DNA of 64,000 bases from Trachythela sp. YZ-2020. Its lineage: Eukaryota; Cnidaria; Anthozoa; Malacalcyonacea; Clavulariidae. The stretch is taken from positions 3,410,001 to 3,474,000 of the forward strand of contig JADLSH010000369.1 of the NCBI GenBank assembly GCA_016169945.1, read 5' to 3'. A program made the translations under genes and the position numbers. Numbering within the stretch: the stretch's first letter is position 1; each line of letters opens with the position of its first letter. Below, one piece after another: positions 33,762-44,994 of the stretch. The notes beneath the pieces are model-generated. The model did not search any database. It saw only the letters and a list, made by a program, of their open reading frames with translations, and was not told the DNA's origin.

Positions 33762-34424
33762 GGAGGCTCCCTACAGTTTTAATTCTGTAGCACGCAAATG
33801 TGCTCTAAGGTCCATTATTTGCTCATTTTGCAAGGTATGGTCACGAAACATCAGATTGCCACAATATTGCGGATTACGAAAAACAAAAAATGTTTCTAAA
33901 TATTTACGTTGCCATGGTAACAACGCGATTTAGAAATTGTCGTATTTTTATCTTCTTTCTTAATTTTTTGGATTATCCTTCGGTGAAACTTTTTTATTTT
34001 TTGCACACGAGCACCTAAAGTACAAAGTATTGAAATACGCGATTTTAAAAAAAATCCTCGGAGCCGAATTTTTTTAAATCTCAAAAAAACGTTTTTTTGC
34101 AATAAAAAAAATTCGGCTCCGATGAATTTTTTTTAAATCGCATATTTCAATACTTTGTACTTTAGGTGCTCGTGTGCAAAAATTAAAAAAGTTTTACCGA
34201 AGGAAAATCCAAAAAATTAAGAAAGAAGATAAAAATACGGCAATCTCTAAATCGCGTTGTTACCATGGCAACGTAAATATTTAGAAACATTTTTTGTTCT
34301 TCGTAATCCGCAATATTGTGGCAATCTGATGGCCAAGTCCCGTGACCATACCTTGCAAAATGAGCAAATAATGAAACTTAGAGCACATTTGCGTGCTACA
34401 GAATTAAAACTGTAGGGAGCCTCC
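33762..34424. mobile_element. 663 bp near-perfect palindrome MITE, TTAA target duplication (copy 1)
   Basis: Flanked by TTAA at 33758-33761 and 34425-34428. Ends GGAGGCTCCCTACAGTTTTA inward on both sides. The whole element folds on itself around a short loop in a T-rich centre (near 34,090). Complementary landmarks are GTTGCCATGGTAACAACGCG/CGCGTTGTTACCATGGCAAC and CTCGGAGCCGAA/TTCGGCTCCG. TTAA is the target of piggyBac and Kolobok elements, so it is probably mobilised by one of these (inference). Confidence 0.92.
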
Positions 34425-34428
34425 TTAA

Positions 34429-35383
34429 ATGTAACGTCGTTGTATTTTTTCTCTCGATCGCAGATTGGACGGATTTGGACCACTTTGCTTCTTCCATCTG
34501 CCGAAGAACAACGCAGGTCGCTGGCATTTCCAGTTTGGCACTGACAAACAACTAGCATCTAAAGACTCCTTCTTCTTTTTTAAAACCGCAACAGGGACTA
34601 TATTCGTTTCGAACCCGATGCCATTTTGTAATTATTTATTTTAGCAGGTTTTTTGGTCAACTAAGAACACTTTAAAATAAATATAATTAATCCTGTCGAA
34701 TCGACAATCTCAATCTGTCAACACCCCAATACAAATCCCAACATAAACCTGTCAACACCCACTCAAAAACGAAATAAAATAAAAAATATAACTTACATTA
34801 TTGTAATAATGAATAACAACAATAACATTTTAAATATACAAACTTTGTGTTGTTTTTCTTGTGGATCGTTCCAAAATATCGCTTGATTTCGCTAAATATT
34901 TAGATCGAAGGAATTTGAATCGGAAGCAATGTGCCAGGGGAATGTGTTGATTCACGCGTTCTCATTGGCTGGGTTATTTTAACCAGGCCAATCACAAGAA
35001 AGAGGCATAACGAAGTTTTTGCTATGGTAATTATCAAGATCGTAGCAAGATCGTAGCGCGTAAAATAGCTGCAGAAAACCTCAAAATTTTTAGATAAAGA
35101 TTTCGAAACTCGGATGGCAACCGGCCTGGTCGTCTTTGTCAAAGTCTAAGCTACATTTCTGCGGTGGTTGCCTGCTTGTAACACGAAATGCCATCAAAGG
35201 TGTTTTCTATAGTGCACAAAATATTGTACTGTCTGACCGGAAAAAGGAAGACTATTTTATTCAATCGATACTATCTCATTTCTCGACTTATTGAATACTA
35301 TCAGAGAGTATTCTTATAATTTCAACAAGATTTTACCGCACTGTTCAGTTCAATTATTTAGCCTTTGATTTAGCGTAGCAGCA
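34429..35383. other. No gene recognised
   Basis: CCTGTCAACACCC occurs twice near 34,735-34,765 (in a CTGTCAACACCC-containing context). Otherwise AT-rich without recognised features. CCAATCA/TTGGCTGG elements near 34,965-34,990 may be promoter-like but are not tied to a gene. Confidence 0.4.
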
Positions 35384-35641
35384 AGTTGCAGCTGTTTGTC
35401 TCGGACTGATATCAAATTCCTGTGTTCGATATTAAAAATAACATATCATTCCCAATGATAACAGGTCTCGTAAGCCGGCCATTCTAGAAGTCAGAACTTT
35501 ATTTTTAAAAATTTCCGTGCTTGAGTTTGTTCACGAACATTATTTAGAACTTGACAAATTGCAAAGTACATTTTATTGTTAATTCCATTCAAAAGCCGAA
35601 TATGTTTCTAACAGTTAACACTAAAATATAAAAATATATAT
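35384..35641 (+). repeat. LINE 3' end, copy 2, first half
   Basis: Matches 32,700-32,920 (same family as the LINE at 31.9-33.1 kb) with small indels, then stops where the MULE-like element begins. The second half resumes at 38,890. Confidence 0.85.
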
Positions 35642-35728
35642 AGGCTATTGAACGCTCTCCACCTCTCGAAAGCATCAAATAACGACACTTTAGATGCGTC
35701 TCTTTTCTTGTCGTATTCTTTTCTAGCC

Positions 35729-36635
35729 TCAGATCTTTGTGTAATGAAGTGTATTCCAGAATGTTTTCGTTGAGGCGCCACATTCAGAAGCACCACCCAT
35801 CTGCAACAGAAGAACTTACTGGAAATTGTATTTGCCATAACTGTGGTTTTAAATGCAGTAAAATCAGAGACCTACGAGAACATCTGGGGAGAAAGCATGC
35901 AGTGGTATTCCAAACCGAAACAGTGTTGCTGGACAACATGACAGGCGAGTATATGTCTAATCCATTAACCACTGCTCTACCACTGACGAGTAAAATCGTC
36001 TGGGGTTAGACAGAGTAAATACTAAAGTAGGGTACTTTGGGCGCATTGCGTGTTAATGGGTTAAATAATAATTTTAAATCTTCTACCTTTCTAGAATTTG
36101 AGCAATGGAAAGATAGAATCGAAGAAGAAAATATATGCACTTTTAGCAAAAAGAATAAACCAACACCTAATGTACAACACTTCCGGTGTAATCGAGGTGG
36201 TGTTTATGTCCCAAAAGGAACTGGGAAAAGACGGACTAAGTCACAAGGTACATATTGTTCTGTAAAACCAAGGGATCAATTTGTTAAGATTTGGATAATT
36301 ATTATAAGACTGCACAATAGTTTTTACTGTTTTATTTCAGGAAGTTGTAAAATCCAAGAAAATTGCACTGCTGGCATTAAAGTGACAACGAATAGCGATG
36401 GCAGTGTATTGGCAGAGATATGTTACACCCATCACGGACATGAAAAGGATGTGCAGCATACATGGCTCACCAAGGGAAAAAGAGAGGAAATTGCTGCACG
36501 TCTACAGCAAGGTGTTAGTAGAGAGAAAATATTAAATGACATCAGAGAGGAAGCCATGAATCATTCAGACCAGGAGTTTAAGCGACATCATATAGTTGAA
36601 AAAAAAGATTTAAACAACATTAAATCATCATTTGG
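35729..36635 (+). pseudogene. MULE gene, N-terminal exons (C2H2 fingers and zinc/DNA-binding region)
   Basis: The first exon (acceptor CCTCAG, about 35,737-35,950) gives one degenerate finger ending SLRRHIQKHH and one full C2H2 finger CHNCGFKCSKIRDLREHLGRKH-like (C-x2-C-x12-H-x4-H). Next is EFEQWKDRIEEENI to KSQG (about 36,094-36,245, donor GTACAT). After an intron, an exon at 36,341-36,635 encodes CTAGIKVTTNSDGSV, YTHHGHE and LNDIREEAMNH, ending at donor GTAAGT. This layout precedes the DDE core in related invertebrate MULE proteins. The first finger lacks a cysteine pair in view, possibly on another exon. Confidence 0.65.
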
Positions 36636-36649
36636 GGTAAGTGACACTC

Positions 36650-37418
36650 GATGACCAAGTCTGATGACCAAGTCAGTGTACGGGCGTGGGTGCATGAATG
36701 GACCACTAGTGATAGCAACCCTATTCTTTTTGCGAAATTTCAAGGAGATGCTGCTCCAGACCATCTTAATGAACTCAAGATGATTTTGTACTTGTTATCC
36801 AAAACCCATTCCAAAAAATGATGGCAGAAAAATTTGCCAATAAAGGAGTATGCATCGATGCAACCCATGGCACAACAGGGTATGACTTCCTTTTGACATC
36901 TCTTGTTGTTTTGGATGAGTTTGGGACAGGTATCCCCATTGCATGGTGCCTGTCCAATCATGAAGATTTTACACACATGTGTGTATTTTTTGACATGGTA
37001 AAAAAGAACTGTGGTGTGTTGGAACCACATTGGCTAATGTCTGATCTAGCCAGTCAATTTTATAATGCCTGGCTGGCAGTGATGGGTGGAAGCCCTAGAC
37101 GACTCTATTGCACATGGCATGTTGATCGTGCATGGCAACTAGAACTCAGAAACAAAGTGAAAGACACTGTAGTGGCTGCTGAGATTTATAAAATGCTAAG
37201 GACTGTCTTGCAGCAAACTGAAGTGGAAACTTTTAAACAATATATGTTGCAGCTTTGCGAGCAGCTTCCAGCATTGAGCCCAGAATTTGCGAATTATTTT
37301 CAAAGTCAATGGCACGGAAGAAGTGAATATTGGGGCTATTGCTACCGAAAAGGGATGGGTATCAATACAAATATGATAGTTGAGGCATTTCATCGCGTGT
37401 TTAAATATTGCGTGTAAC
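36650..37418 (+). pseudogene. MULE gene, DDE transposase core
   Basis: After VSVRAWVHEW and a one-base frame change near 36,780 comes IQNPFQKMMAEKF, then CIDATHGTTGYDFLL (first Asp), FGTGIPIAWCLSNHED, LMSDLASQFYNAW (second Asp), RLYCTWHVDRAWQLEL (C-x-x-H-type pair) and MIVEAFHRVFKY (Glu). The D-D-E set of the MULE_Tnp domain is therefore present. After FHRVFKYC the usual helical continuation is missing, and the next recognisable text is the basic linker, so an internal deletion is likely. Apart from the single shift this is one of the better-preserved coding regions of the window. Confidence 0.82.
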
Positions 37419-38182
37419 AAATTCTCCTGGAAACAAATACACTGAAAAACAACGCAAATTTACATCAACGAAGAAAAAAAGAAAACGAACAAGCAATGTG
37501 CGGTTTGCGAAGCCAACCCAAGAGGATCTTTCATCTCTGTTCGCAGTCGATAAAAATAGTAAGTCAGTTGAATGGTGGGGTTGAGCATTTAAAAGGTTAT
37601 ACGTATTATTAGACTGATGTATTTCTGTTTGTATAAATTTAGTTAGCGAACAACTTGAAGGTTTTGGTCTCGCCAAAAATGAAATTAAAAAAGCTATTTC
37701 ACGAAAAAAGTTGGTAACATCAAATGAAATTCGACTGGATGAAGATCACCCACCAGCTGAAGCACTTGGCTATATCCTCACACACATCAAGCCGTATCTG
37801 GATGAAAATGCCTGGAAGAAAGTAACGACCTCAGGTATGTACATTATAGGCGAAATGTTTATCCCAAAGTTGATGCAGTACTTAACCTGCTGTTTGTTTT
37901 TCATAGTGAAACGATTGCGAGATGAGTGGATGTGCAGCACTTGTGGATATGCCAAATTTGGGAATATGATAATGTGTGATTTCTGCTCCACCTGGCACCA
38001 TTGGTATGTCAGCTTACAGTCTAGCTTTATATAAAAGTTATACAAAACTGTTGTTAATTTTTCTTCTTATTGTGAACTTCACTTGTAGGGAATGTGCCAA
38101 GATCAAAGACGAAGATGATGAATGGTTTTGCCAAAGTTGTGAAAACCTAAACAATGACGATGGATCAAAAATAGAAGAATGA
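37419..38182 (+). CDS. MULE gene, linker and PHD finger exons
   Basis: The linker region has KKKRKRTSNVRFAKPTQED and, in a following exon (about 37,641-37,830), a Lys-rich helical segment with KNEIKKAISRKK and HPPAEALGYILTHI. The PHD finger is split over two exons: 37907-38003 (acceptor TTCATAG, donor GTATGT) gives DEWMCSTCGYAKFG and MCDFCSTWHHW; 38089-38182 gives ECAKIKDEDDEWFCQSCEN, stop. The C-x2-C, C-x2-C, H-x2-C (across the junction) and W-x-C-x2-C pattern forms a complete C4-H-C3 set. A PHD finger on a transposase could direct insertion to particular chromatin (inference). Confidence 0.75.
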
Positions 38183-38186
38183 CCTA

Positions 38187-38450
38187 TAAAAAATCATACT
38201 GATATAAAGAATCTCAGGTTTAATTATCAATATAAATATTATGTCAGACTTGTAAAATACTTTGTAAATAGAACATTTTTTATAATAAATTTCATATACA
38301 TTCACCTGTAATATAAAAAATCATACTAATATAAAGAATCTCAGTTTTAATTATCAATATAAATATTCTGTAATATTATGTCAGACTTGTAAAATACTTT
38401 GTAAATAGAACATTTTTTATAATAAATTTCATATATATTCACCTGTAAAT
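38187..38450 (+). repeat. Tandem duplication of ~130 bp in the 3' UTR of the MULE gene
   Basis: Two head-to-tail copies start AAAAAATCATACT(G/A)ATATAAAG and each ends with an ACATTTTTTATAATAAATTTCATATA stretch that includes AATAAA, so there are two potential poly(A) signals. The second copy has an extra TCTGTAATA. Confidence 0.85.
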
Positions 38451-38595
38451 CGATTCTGTAAGCTTTATTTCACAAAAAAAAACCTTTCGGGTCTTTACAC
38501 GATGTTTTTAGAATAGAAATAGAAACATGAAAGAAATAAAAAAGTATAAAAATCGTACATTTTTACAAATTATTGTTGCCCCAGAGTTCCTTGCG

Positions 38596-38660
38596 AAATA
38601 GTCGTACTCAGTCTGCAGCGCGGTATAATATAGTCGTACTCAGTCTCCAGCGCAATAAAA
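38596..38660 (+). repeat. Short direct repeat (AGTCGTACTCAGTCT)
   Basis: ATAGTCGTACTCAGTCT(G/C)CAGCGC occurs twice, about 33 nt apart. It precedes an AAGATGGCGGCG motif that resembles a YY1 site. Confidence 0.75.
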
Positions 38661-38889
38661 TCCAAGATGGCGGCGCTGGTGCCAAGTCACGATTTAGCTG
38701 CTTGTGATGTGCCGGAATCAGCCATCACTCCTTCCAATGGCGACAGTCGAATGAATATTGATTATAAGGCGGCCGCGCGCGTGTTTATTATGCTTTAGGA
38801 CTGGAAACGTGTTATGATTGTAATATGAGTAGGCTACTCATAACAAACTCACCGCACATGCGCAGAATCGACTGTAACCTACCTTTAAT

Positions 38890-39365
38890 GAATAAAGTCA
38901 TTTTAGTCAATTGTGTTTATAATTACAGGCTACAGCGATAGACATTGAATAATTAACAATTAGACAACGAGGCCGAGTTGGCTATGAGCGAATAGTCAAC
39001 GAGGCGAAGCCGAGTTGACTATTCGCTCATAGCCAACGAGGCCGAGTTGTCTAATTGTTTTAGTATAAACTATAGCATTTATTGAGAACTAGGGAACACA
39101 ATACAAAAGTAAACAAAAGTATTAATATTAATTTTAAACGTGAATTTTCACGCCATTGTTTTGAATTTTGCTACTAGTAGACTATCACTAATAGTCTACG
39201 AGTAGCGTAGCCAATCAGAACGCAGGAAAAGTGATAGTCTATTACTAAGTTTATACTAATACAGGTTAGCCTTGATATAGGTCAGGGCAAACATATATGC
39301 AAATGAAATATACAGCAATCAAAACAGACGCGAGTCTACTGTAGTTCGTTAAACAATCAGGTAAA
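38890..39365 (+). repeat. LINE 3' end, copy 2, second half (with MITE inside)
   Basis: Matches 32,925-33,115 (starting AATGAATAAAGTCATTTTAG) except for a 300 bp MITE inserted at 38,951-39,258. It ends at GGTAAATCGTT, the same place as copy 1. Confidence 0.85.
38953..39258. mobile_element. ~305 bp MITE with internal hairpin; empty site at 32,984
   Basis: The left 100 bp is a strong hairpin (ACAATTAGACAACGAGGCCG ... complement at 39,040-39,057). Later are TTAGTATAAAC (39,059) and GTTTATACTAA (39,248), an inverted pair. The uninserted sequence GACATTGAATAATACAGG is present in copy 1 near 32,984. Comparison gives a 3-4 bp duplication (TAA or TAAT). It may be two MITEs in tandem rather than one. 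Confidence 0.7.
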
Positions 39366-40443
39366 TCGTTAAATACACTTCCATTAGTAGACTGATATAC
39401 AATGTGAGAGTATGGTTTCAAACATTGACTGAACAAAATTCAACAAAGATTGGATACAGTATAAAATATTTAAAATATTTTAGCTCGACACAATTCAGCA
39501 CCGGACAAAATACAAAACATTTTGGCACAATACTTAGTAATTAAGCAAATGTTGGAGAAACGGGGGCTGTATCAGTATAGATAATATTGATCGCATTAAC
39601 ACGAAAAATCTTACATAAATATCATTCAAATCGTATAAATAGAACATTTCTTTCTTGTACTTTGATGAACTTTGATGCTGTTTACCTCGTGTGTTGCAAT
39701 AACCGGAAGCGTCAGGACCTTTCGACGTTCGGTCATTGGCTGACTAATTTAGGAACCAATGCCGATAGCCAATCAGAGCAAAGAAGTCTGTCTCACATCA
39801 ACAGACCGCGATTTCGCGGGAAGGTGGCTTAGAAATATCATTTTTTTCATTCAAAATATAAGATTTCGACTTGGCAACACCTCAAACCTTGTTCATTACA
39901 TCTATCTGAGTATGAATATGATCGTTGCCAGCTTCTAACATAAAATTGCCATCAAGTTGCAAGATACGAATGACTTGGCCGGCCGTCTATCTGGCCTTCT
40001 TACTAATTACGTACATAGCCATAGCTTGCATGTTTGACATAATAACTAATATGTATAATATGTCACGGAAACTAACGAATTATATAGTTTTTCACTTTCA
40101 CAGACAAAGACCAAAGTTCTTTGTACAATACACAACGATACAGTACAGTTTTACACCATAGAATACACTAATATTGAATATAGGCAGCAGTATATTATAT
40201 AGTCATGAAATCACTCTGTCTCTGAGCGGCATAGCGGGAAATTTTAGTTTCGAAGTATATATTTTTTTGTTTATAGCCGGTTTGACACCAGTGGAAACAT
40301 GATAGCTCGCCCCGTCACGATAAAGTATATGCTCAGCGAAACCAGACGAGACTATCCGATAAAAAAGCGGTCAAATCATACTATATATATATACAAAAAT
40401 ACTATTCCTCGTTTGCATATGACGTTATAATCTGTCATTAGGC
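39366..40443. other. No gene recognised
   Basis: Contains CCAAT/ATTGG boxes near 39,735-39,780 but no exon or recognised repeat. Confidence 0.4.
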
Positions 40444-40636
40444 GCCATCTTGGTTGATTCTACAAAGTTTACTTCTGCTTTTCAAGAGAACAAACTGAGT
40501 TGATTTGCTTTTTCCTTGTTTATTTTGTAACTGCTTGCCATATCTATCGTATTATTGGGTGGCTATTAAAATACAGCAATGATGAAAAATATATATATGA
40601 TTTGTGCACATGTTTTGGAAAATCAACCAAGATGGC
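40444..40636. mobile_element. Small TIR element with GCCATCTTGGTTGATT ends
   Basis: GCCATCTTGGTTGATT at 40444-40459 and its exact complement at 40621-40636 enclose 161 bp without coding capacity. The terminus contains a YY1-like CCATCTT core. Confidence 0.65.
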
Positions 40637-41379
40637 AGCAATTGCAAACCACCTATAGTTTTCATATTATAAGTTCAGCATCGCGTTCAAAATTTGAAGA
40701 TTTCCAAAACGTTACATAATAGGCCAATAGGGGATGGGGATTTATACTATGAAATCACATATTTATACACCACTTTTGTCAAATGACAAAAACTTCCACG
40801 TATTTAGACGGCCTGACCTAAAGCTAGTTACAGATAAACAAGTTTTCTATAACAAGTTCTATTTGCTTATCTGTATACGCAACTTTGCCAAGTGTTTCTA
40901 TGTACAAACTTGTCATAGGAAGCTTGCTTGTCTGTAACCGGCTTAAGTTTCCAAACCTACCCAGTTCATATCGTAGTCCAATAACAATGATGTTTTCATT
41001 TATAGTGCACTCACACCGATTTAATACGCCTGAGAAGTAGCACTTCACTTGCGATAGTAAGTCCTAGTAAGAACTAAATTCTTATCTATATCAACCTGTC
41101 CCGCCTTAACCAAATATATTATATATAGCGCCTTCAAAACTTTTTTAATCCAGAAGACAAATTTTATTAATTCAAGAACATAAAAATTAAGGATGTTCTA
41201 TTGTTTGACACCGTTTATACATTATTTACAGAACAAAAATTATTGTTCAGTGCATACGTTCCTGCAAACGTACGCTACATGTAATATAAGTTTAGAGAAA
41301 CGCTTGATTTGAATATATATCTGCCAGACTTTCCTGTCTCGACAGCATCCACGATACCACCCATATGTTTCAGTTGCAC
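40637..41379. other. No gene recognised
   Basis: AT-rich sequence. The last 130 bp may be a diverged upstream part of the tandem-unit promoter. No domain seen. Confidence 0.4.
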
Positions 41380-41643
41380 GCCTTGCATTTTGCCAGCATA
41401 GTGAACAGTGAAGGTCAATCAAGCCCTTATCAAGGTAATAAGCATAACTATACTGTCATGTTATAAAGAAAAAATCAACACGCAGTTGGCTGAAACGGAA
41501 CGTCCCGCGATATATAACTTGATACAGATGGTTACTATTTATAAAAATTGCTGATAATTTGATTTGCCAAATCTTACTTGTGCATGTCTTGAGTGCAGTC
41601 TATACAAGGTCAAGGTGAACTGTCTCCGGAAAATAGAATAGAC
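41380..41643 (+). repeat. Diverged copy of the tandem-unit promoter
   Basis: Matches the promoter region of the 2.7 kb units (for example 47,607-47,860): TTTTGCCAGCATAGTGAAC, GGTCAATCAAG, ACGTCCCGCGATATATAAC, GATACAGATGGTTACTATTTATAA and GTCTTGAGTGCAGTCTATA are retained. It stops at the TIR element that starts at 41,644. The signal-peptide exon is absent. Confidence 0.8.
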
Positions 41644-42403
41644 AATTTGCATTATAGCAAAGCATCAATCATGGGAAGAATGGTAACCTTACACCATAGA
41701 TGCCTTACACTGCCTTACACAGTTACACTTGCAATTAAGGAAATGGCCGCCGCGAAGCGAGCATTTTGCATGCGAGAAATATTGCTTCTTTTACCTACTT
41801 TAACGTTTGATAATTTTTAAACAAGAAATATTTTTTTATGCTATGAAGTTTGTTTTGACCAAAGTATGGCGAAATCGGAGCGAAAATGGGCAAGAAAATT
41901 CGTACAGAACAACCGAGGGAGCGAGCGAGCAATAGGCTCCCAGAGACTTCAAAATGCTTTGGCACGAAGCAAAACCAACACAAAGCTTCTTATTTCGCCC
42001 CGTCTATGCTACTTTGTAAAAAGACCAAGCTAGAAGAAAGCATTTTCCTATGTTTCTACTGTTTATTTAATTCTGCTTTGTTGTGGTCGGTTGATTTCCT
42101 GCCGAAATAGTAGGTTTTAACGTTGTAAATATATGAAATTCATAGCTAGAACTTGAGTAAAACTGTTTCCATTTTACATGGTTTTGCCCAAGGCAAACAT
42201 TACATATACTCTATATAAATAATGTAAACTATTTTTCACATTTTTGAAGCATTATAGTCCAAATATTTCATTGATAATACAGTATACTAGTATAGTTGTT
42301 TAGCTACCGGTAGTAAGGTATAATATAGGACATATAGCTAACAAAGCCAATTTTTAAATCTAACGGTAGGAATTTGGCTTGCAATGCACCCAGATCTGCT
42401 CCA

Positions 42404-42484
42404 CTTTAGTATTTTACTCTGTCTAACACCAGACAATTTTACTTGTCAGTTGTACTGGTAGAGTACTACCAATTAATAGGTTAA
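42404..42484 (+). repeat. Dispersed ~100-nt repeat (TCTAACACCAGACAA family)
   Basis: Core TTTTACTCTGTCTAACACCA followed by GACAATTTTACTTGTCAG and AATTAATAGGTTAAC. Matches copies at 16.9-17.1, 36.0 and 60.2-61.2 kb. Confidence 0.7.
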
Positions 42485-42959
42485 CAGTTCGTAGCTGGCG
42501 AGGCTCAGTTACAGCTTTGGCTATGGCCAGTATGGGCCAGGAAATTGCACAACCTGTTGCTTGTAATTGAAAGGGATCTGGGAGGTTAAGAAGGTGGTAA
42601 TTTCCCATTCGAATGGTAACACTTGAAGGCAACATAATCACTGATCTTTTGAGATTTTTGTACCAGTATTTTGAATATATGTCCCCCAAGATTAAGATAC
42701 AGGGCTGCCAAGGCATTTTGTTTGGACCAGGGGCAAACAGTTCACAAGAATTAGGTAGTTCACAGAATGCCCTTCTTCACAGTTCTGGCACTCCATTTCA
42801 AATTCTGACCTTCGATTTTTGCCTGTTCTCAAGTTGGGTACCCTATTATTTTCTGGTTTCTAGGGGGTACAGGTATATTGATACACCGCTCATGCTTTAT
42901 TACTTTCAAACTGTTAAGTTTGTATCACAATTACTTTAAACTTACTAGAAAGTCTCTAA

Positions 42960-43145
42960 AATCTTTACAAGGTCCTAGTGTTTAATTTTTAATTTTAATT
43001 TAACAACTTTATTGGTGCCATAAATTACATTAAAATAAAGTACAATATCAACATTAAAATAAAGTACAATATCAACTGGCCCAAAAGGGAAGGTGCGAAC
43101 GAGACTATATAGAAGTCCCATGCAAGGCACCTCCCTTCTCTAATA
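42960..43145 (-). repeat. LINE-type 3' tail fragment
   Basis: On the minus strand it ends CCAATAAAGTTGTTAAATT followed by an ATTTTAA-type simple tail, the usual look of a LINE 3' end. A 24-nt piece (ACATTAAAATAAAGTACAAT..) is duplicated in tandem. Confidence 0.5.
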
Positions 43146-43691
43146 AGTAGTAACATTTATATGAAAATATGAAAAATATAAATATGAAAACAATGAAATA
43201 AGCAAAATGATCAAACAGGAGCGAATGATGATTTACAGATAAAGCTAGTCAACTCTCTAGGAGTGATTTAGTAAAAGTTGACGCACGAAACATCATCCGT
43301 TCCTATTTGAACGTCTTACTTGTAAATAATTCGTTTACTCTATGACCTATGACAAGAGCAGTCCCGCACTAGACTCCATGTTCAGGAGTAGTGGCCTAGT
43401 GGGCTATCAAGCTTCTATTCAGTTAGTTACTAGTATTAAGATTTTTTTAGAATTGGAATGGCCAGTAGAAAGGTCACTTACAGATGCTGCATTTTTTACA
43501 CAAATAGTGTCAGCCCACTCATCTACAGTATTCTCATGAATGCAACTTCCATGCAAGCTTATTTGGCTGTAGTGATTGACCTTTGGGTTCCAACCTTAGA
43601 TTAAGAGGAAAAAATTGAAGGGCCCTCTGTAATAATAATAGCACAATAGCTGTTTTATTATTGCCCCAAGCCTGGTGGCCTTGCATCTTAA

Positions 43692-44298
43692 GGCCATGAG
43701 ATTGCCACAATATTGCGGATTACGAAGAACAAAAAATGTTTCTAAATATTTACGTTGCCATGGTAACAACGCGATTTAGAGATTGTCGTATTTTTATCTT
43801 CTTTCTTAATTTTTTGGATTTTCCTTAATTCGGTGAAGCTTTTTTATTTTTTTGCACACGAGCACCTAAAGTACAAAGTATTGAAATATGCGATTTTAAA
43901 AAAATTCCTCGGAGCCGAATTTTTTTAAATCTCAAAAAAAACGTTTTTTTGCAATAAAAAAAATTCGGCTCCGAGGAATTTTTTCAAAATCGCATATTTT
44001 ATGCATTTTGTGATTTCTGTATCGTATGCAAATTAAAAAAAAAATTACCGAAGGAAACAGGAGAAAAATGTATTTATAGTTTGTGTGTGACGTCAGAAAA
44101 ATCAAGATTTCATTTTTCACGCGAGACAAGCCCTCGAATACCCACGTGTGTGGACAACGAAATTTTGGCGCAACCGTGATTCGTGATATAAAAACAATAA
44201 AAGGTTTGTTTATAATACGTAAACTTCGTTTGTACTTTGTACAACTTTGTACAGATACAGATCCCGCAACGGCAGAATTAAAACTGTAGGGAGCCTCC
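43692..44298. mobile_element. TTAA palindrome MITE, copy 2 (rearranged)
   Basis: TTAA flanks at 43688-43691 and 44299-44302. The left half matches copy 1 from its GGCCATSAGATTGCCACAAT segment through the T-rich centre. The right half diverges after TCGCATATTT and returns only in the last 30 bp (AATTAAAACTGTAGGGAGCC). Arms are therefore unequal, unlike copy 1. Confidence 0.8.
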
Positions 44299-44302
44299 TT
44301 AA

Positions 44303-44994
44303 ATGTGGGAGAAGGCAACATTTATGAACTATGTTATGAAATATGAAGTACTGTAAACAAGTTACGTATTCGAACAATAACCAGAGACACTGGCATAGGA
44401 ACCACAGGGCCTGGCCCTGGGGGGATTCCATAAAATACATTTATTTACTTAAAAATATTCCCTATATAATACGTATATAGATATTATACAAAAGAATGAA
44501 AAGATGGCTTAATTATTTGAGATAGTTCTTGTCCTAAATATGAGCTCTTTTCCATTGCCAGGTAGTTCAATTATGCCTAATTTGCTGGCAATTATTGCCT
44601 CCACCAAGGCATCCAAACCACCAAAACCGATTATGCCGTGCCAGAACTCAGAAGCCTCAAATTTTCCTGGGGAGCATGCTTCTCCCTAAACCCCTTAGGT
44701 TTCAGGCCCCTTAAATATTTTCCTAGGCCACCATAGGGTAAAACCGTAAACAAACACCAGTTTGTAGAATTACCGGGGTATTAAGTGTTGCTCTCCAGAA
44801 AGGCAGGGAATTACACTAAAACCTCAAAGTGTTGCATGGTGATTGTTATTGTAATACAGTATGGCTGTATGGCATCAAAATGAGGCATTACTCCCCAGGC
44901 AATAACTCTTCAATTATTATTGGAAACAAGGTTGTGCACACAAAACACTCGATCGTTGAGAAAACACAAACTATGGATCGAGCGACAACGCGCA
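44303..44994. other. Interior of the 3.66 kb element, no gene
   Basis: Non-coding. Includes GGGCCTGGCCCTGGGGGG near 44,405-44,425. No domain recognised. Confidence 0.4.

Larger units (their letters stand above)
35642..38887 (+). mobile_element. MULE-type DNA transposon with C2H2 and PHD fingers
   Basis: This 3.25 kb block interrupts a LINE 3' UTR whose uninterrupted copy is at 32.9 kb, so it is an insertion; its exact ends are approximate. Its gene reads left to right: C2H2 fingers, a FLYWCH/WRKY-like N-terminal region, a MULE DDE domain, a basic linker and a PHD finger, with GT/AG introns between. No clear TIR or long target duplication was found. Confidence 0.7.
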
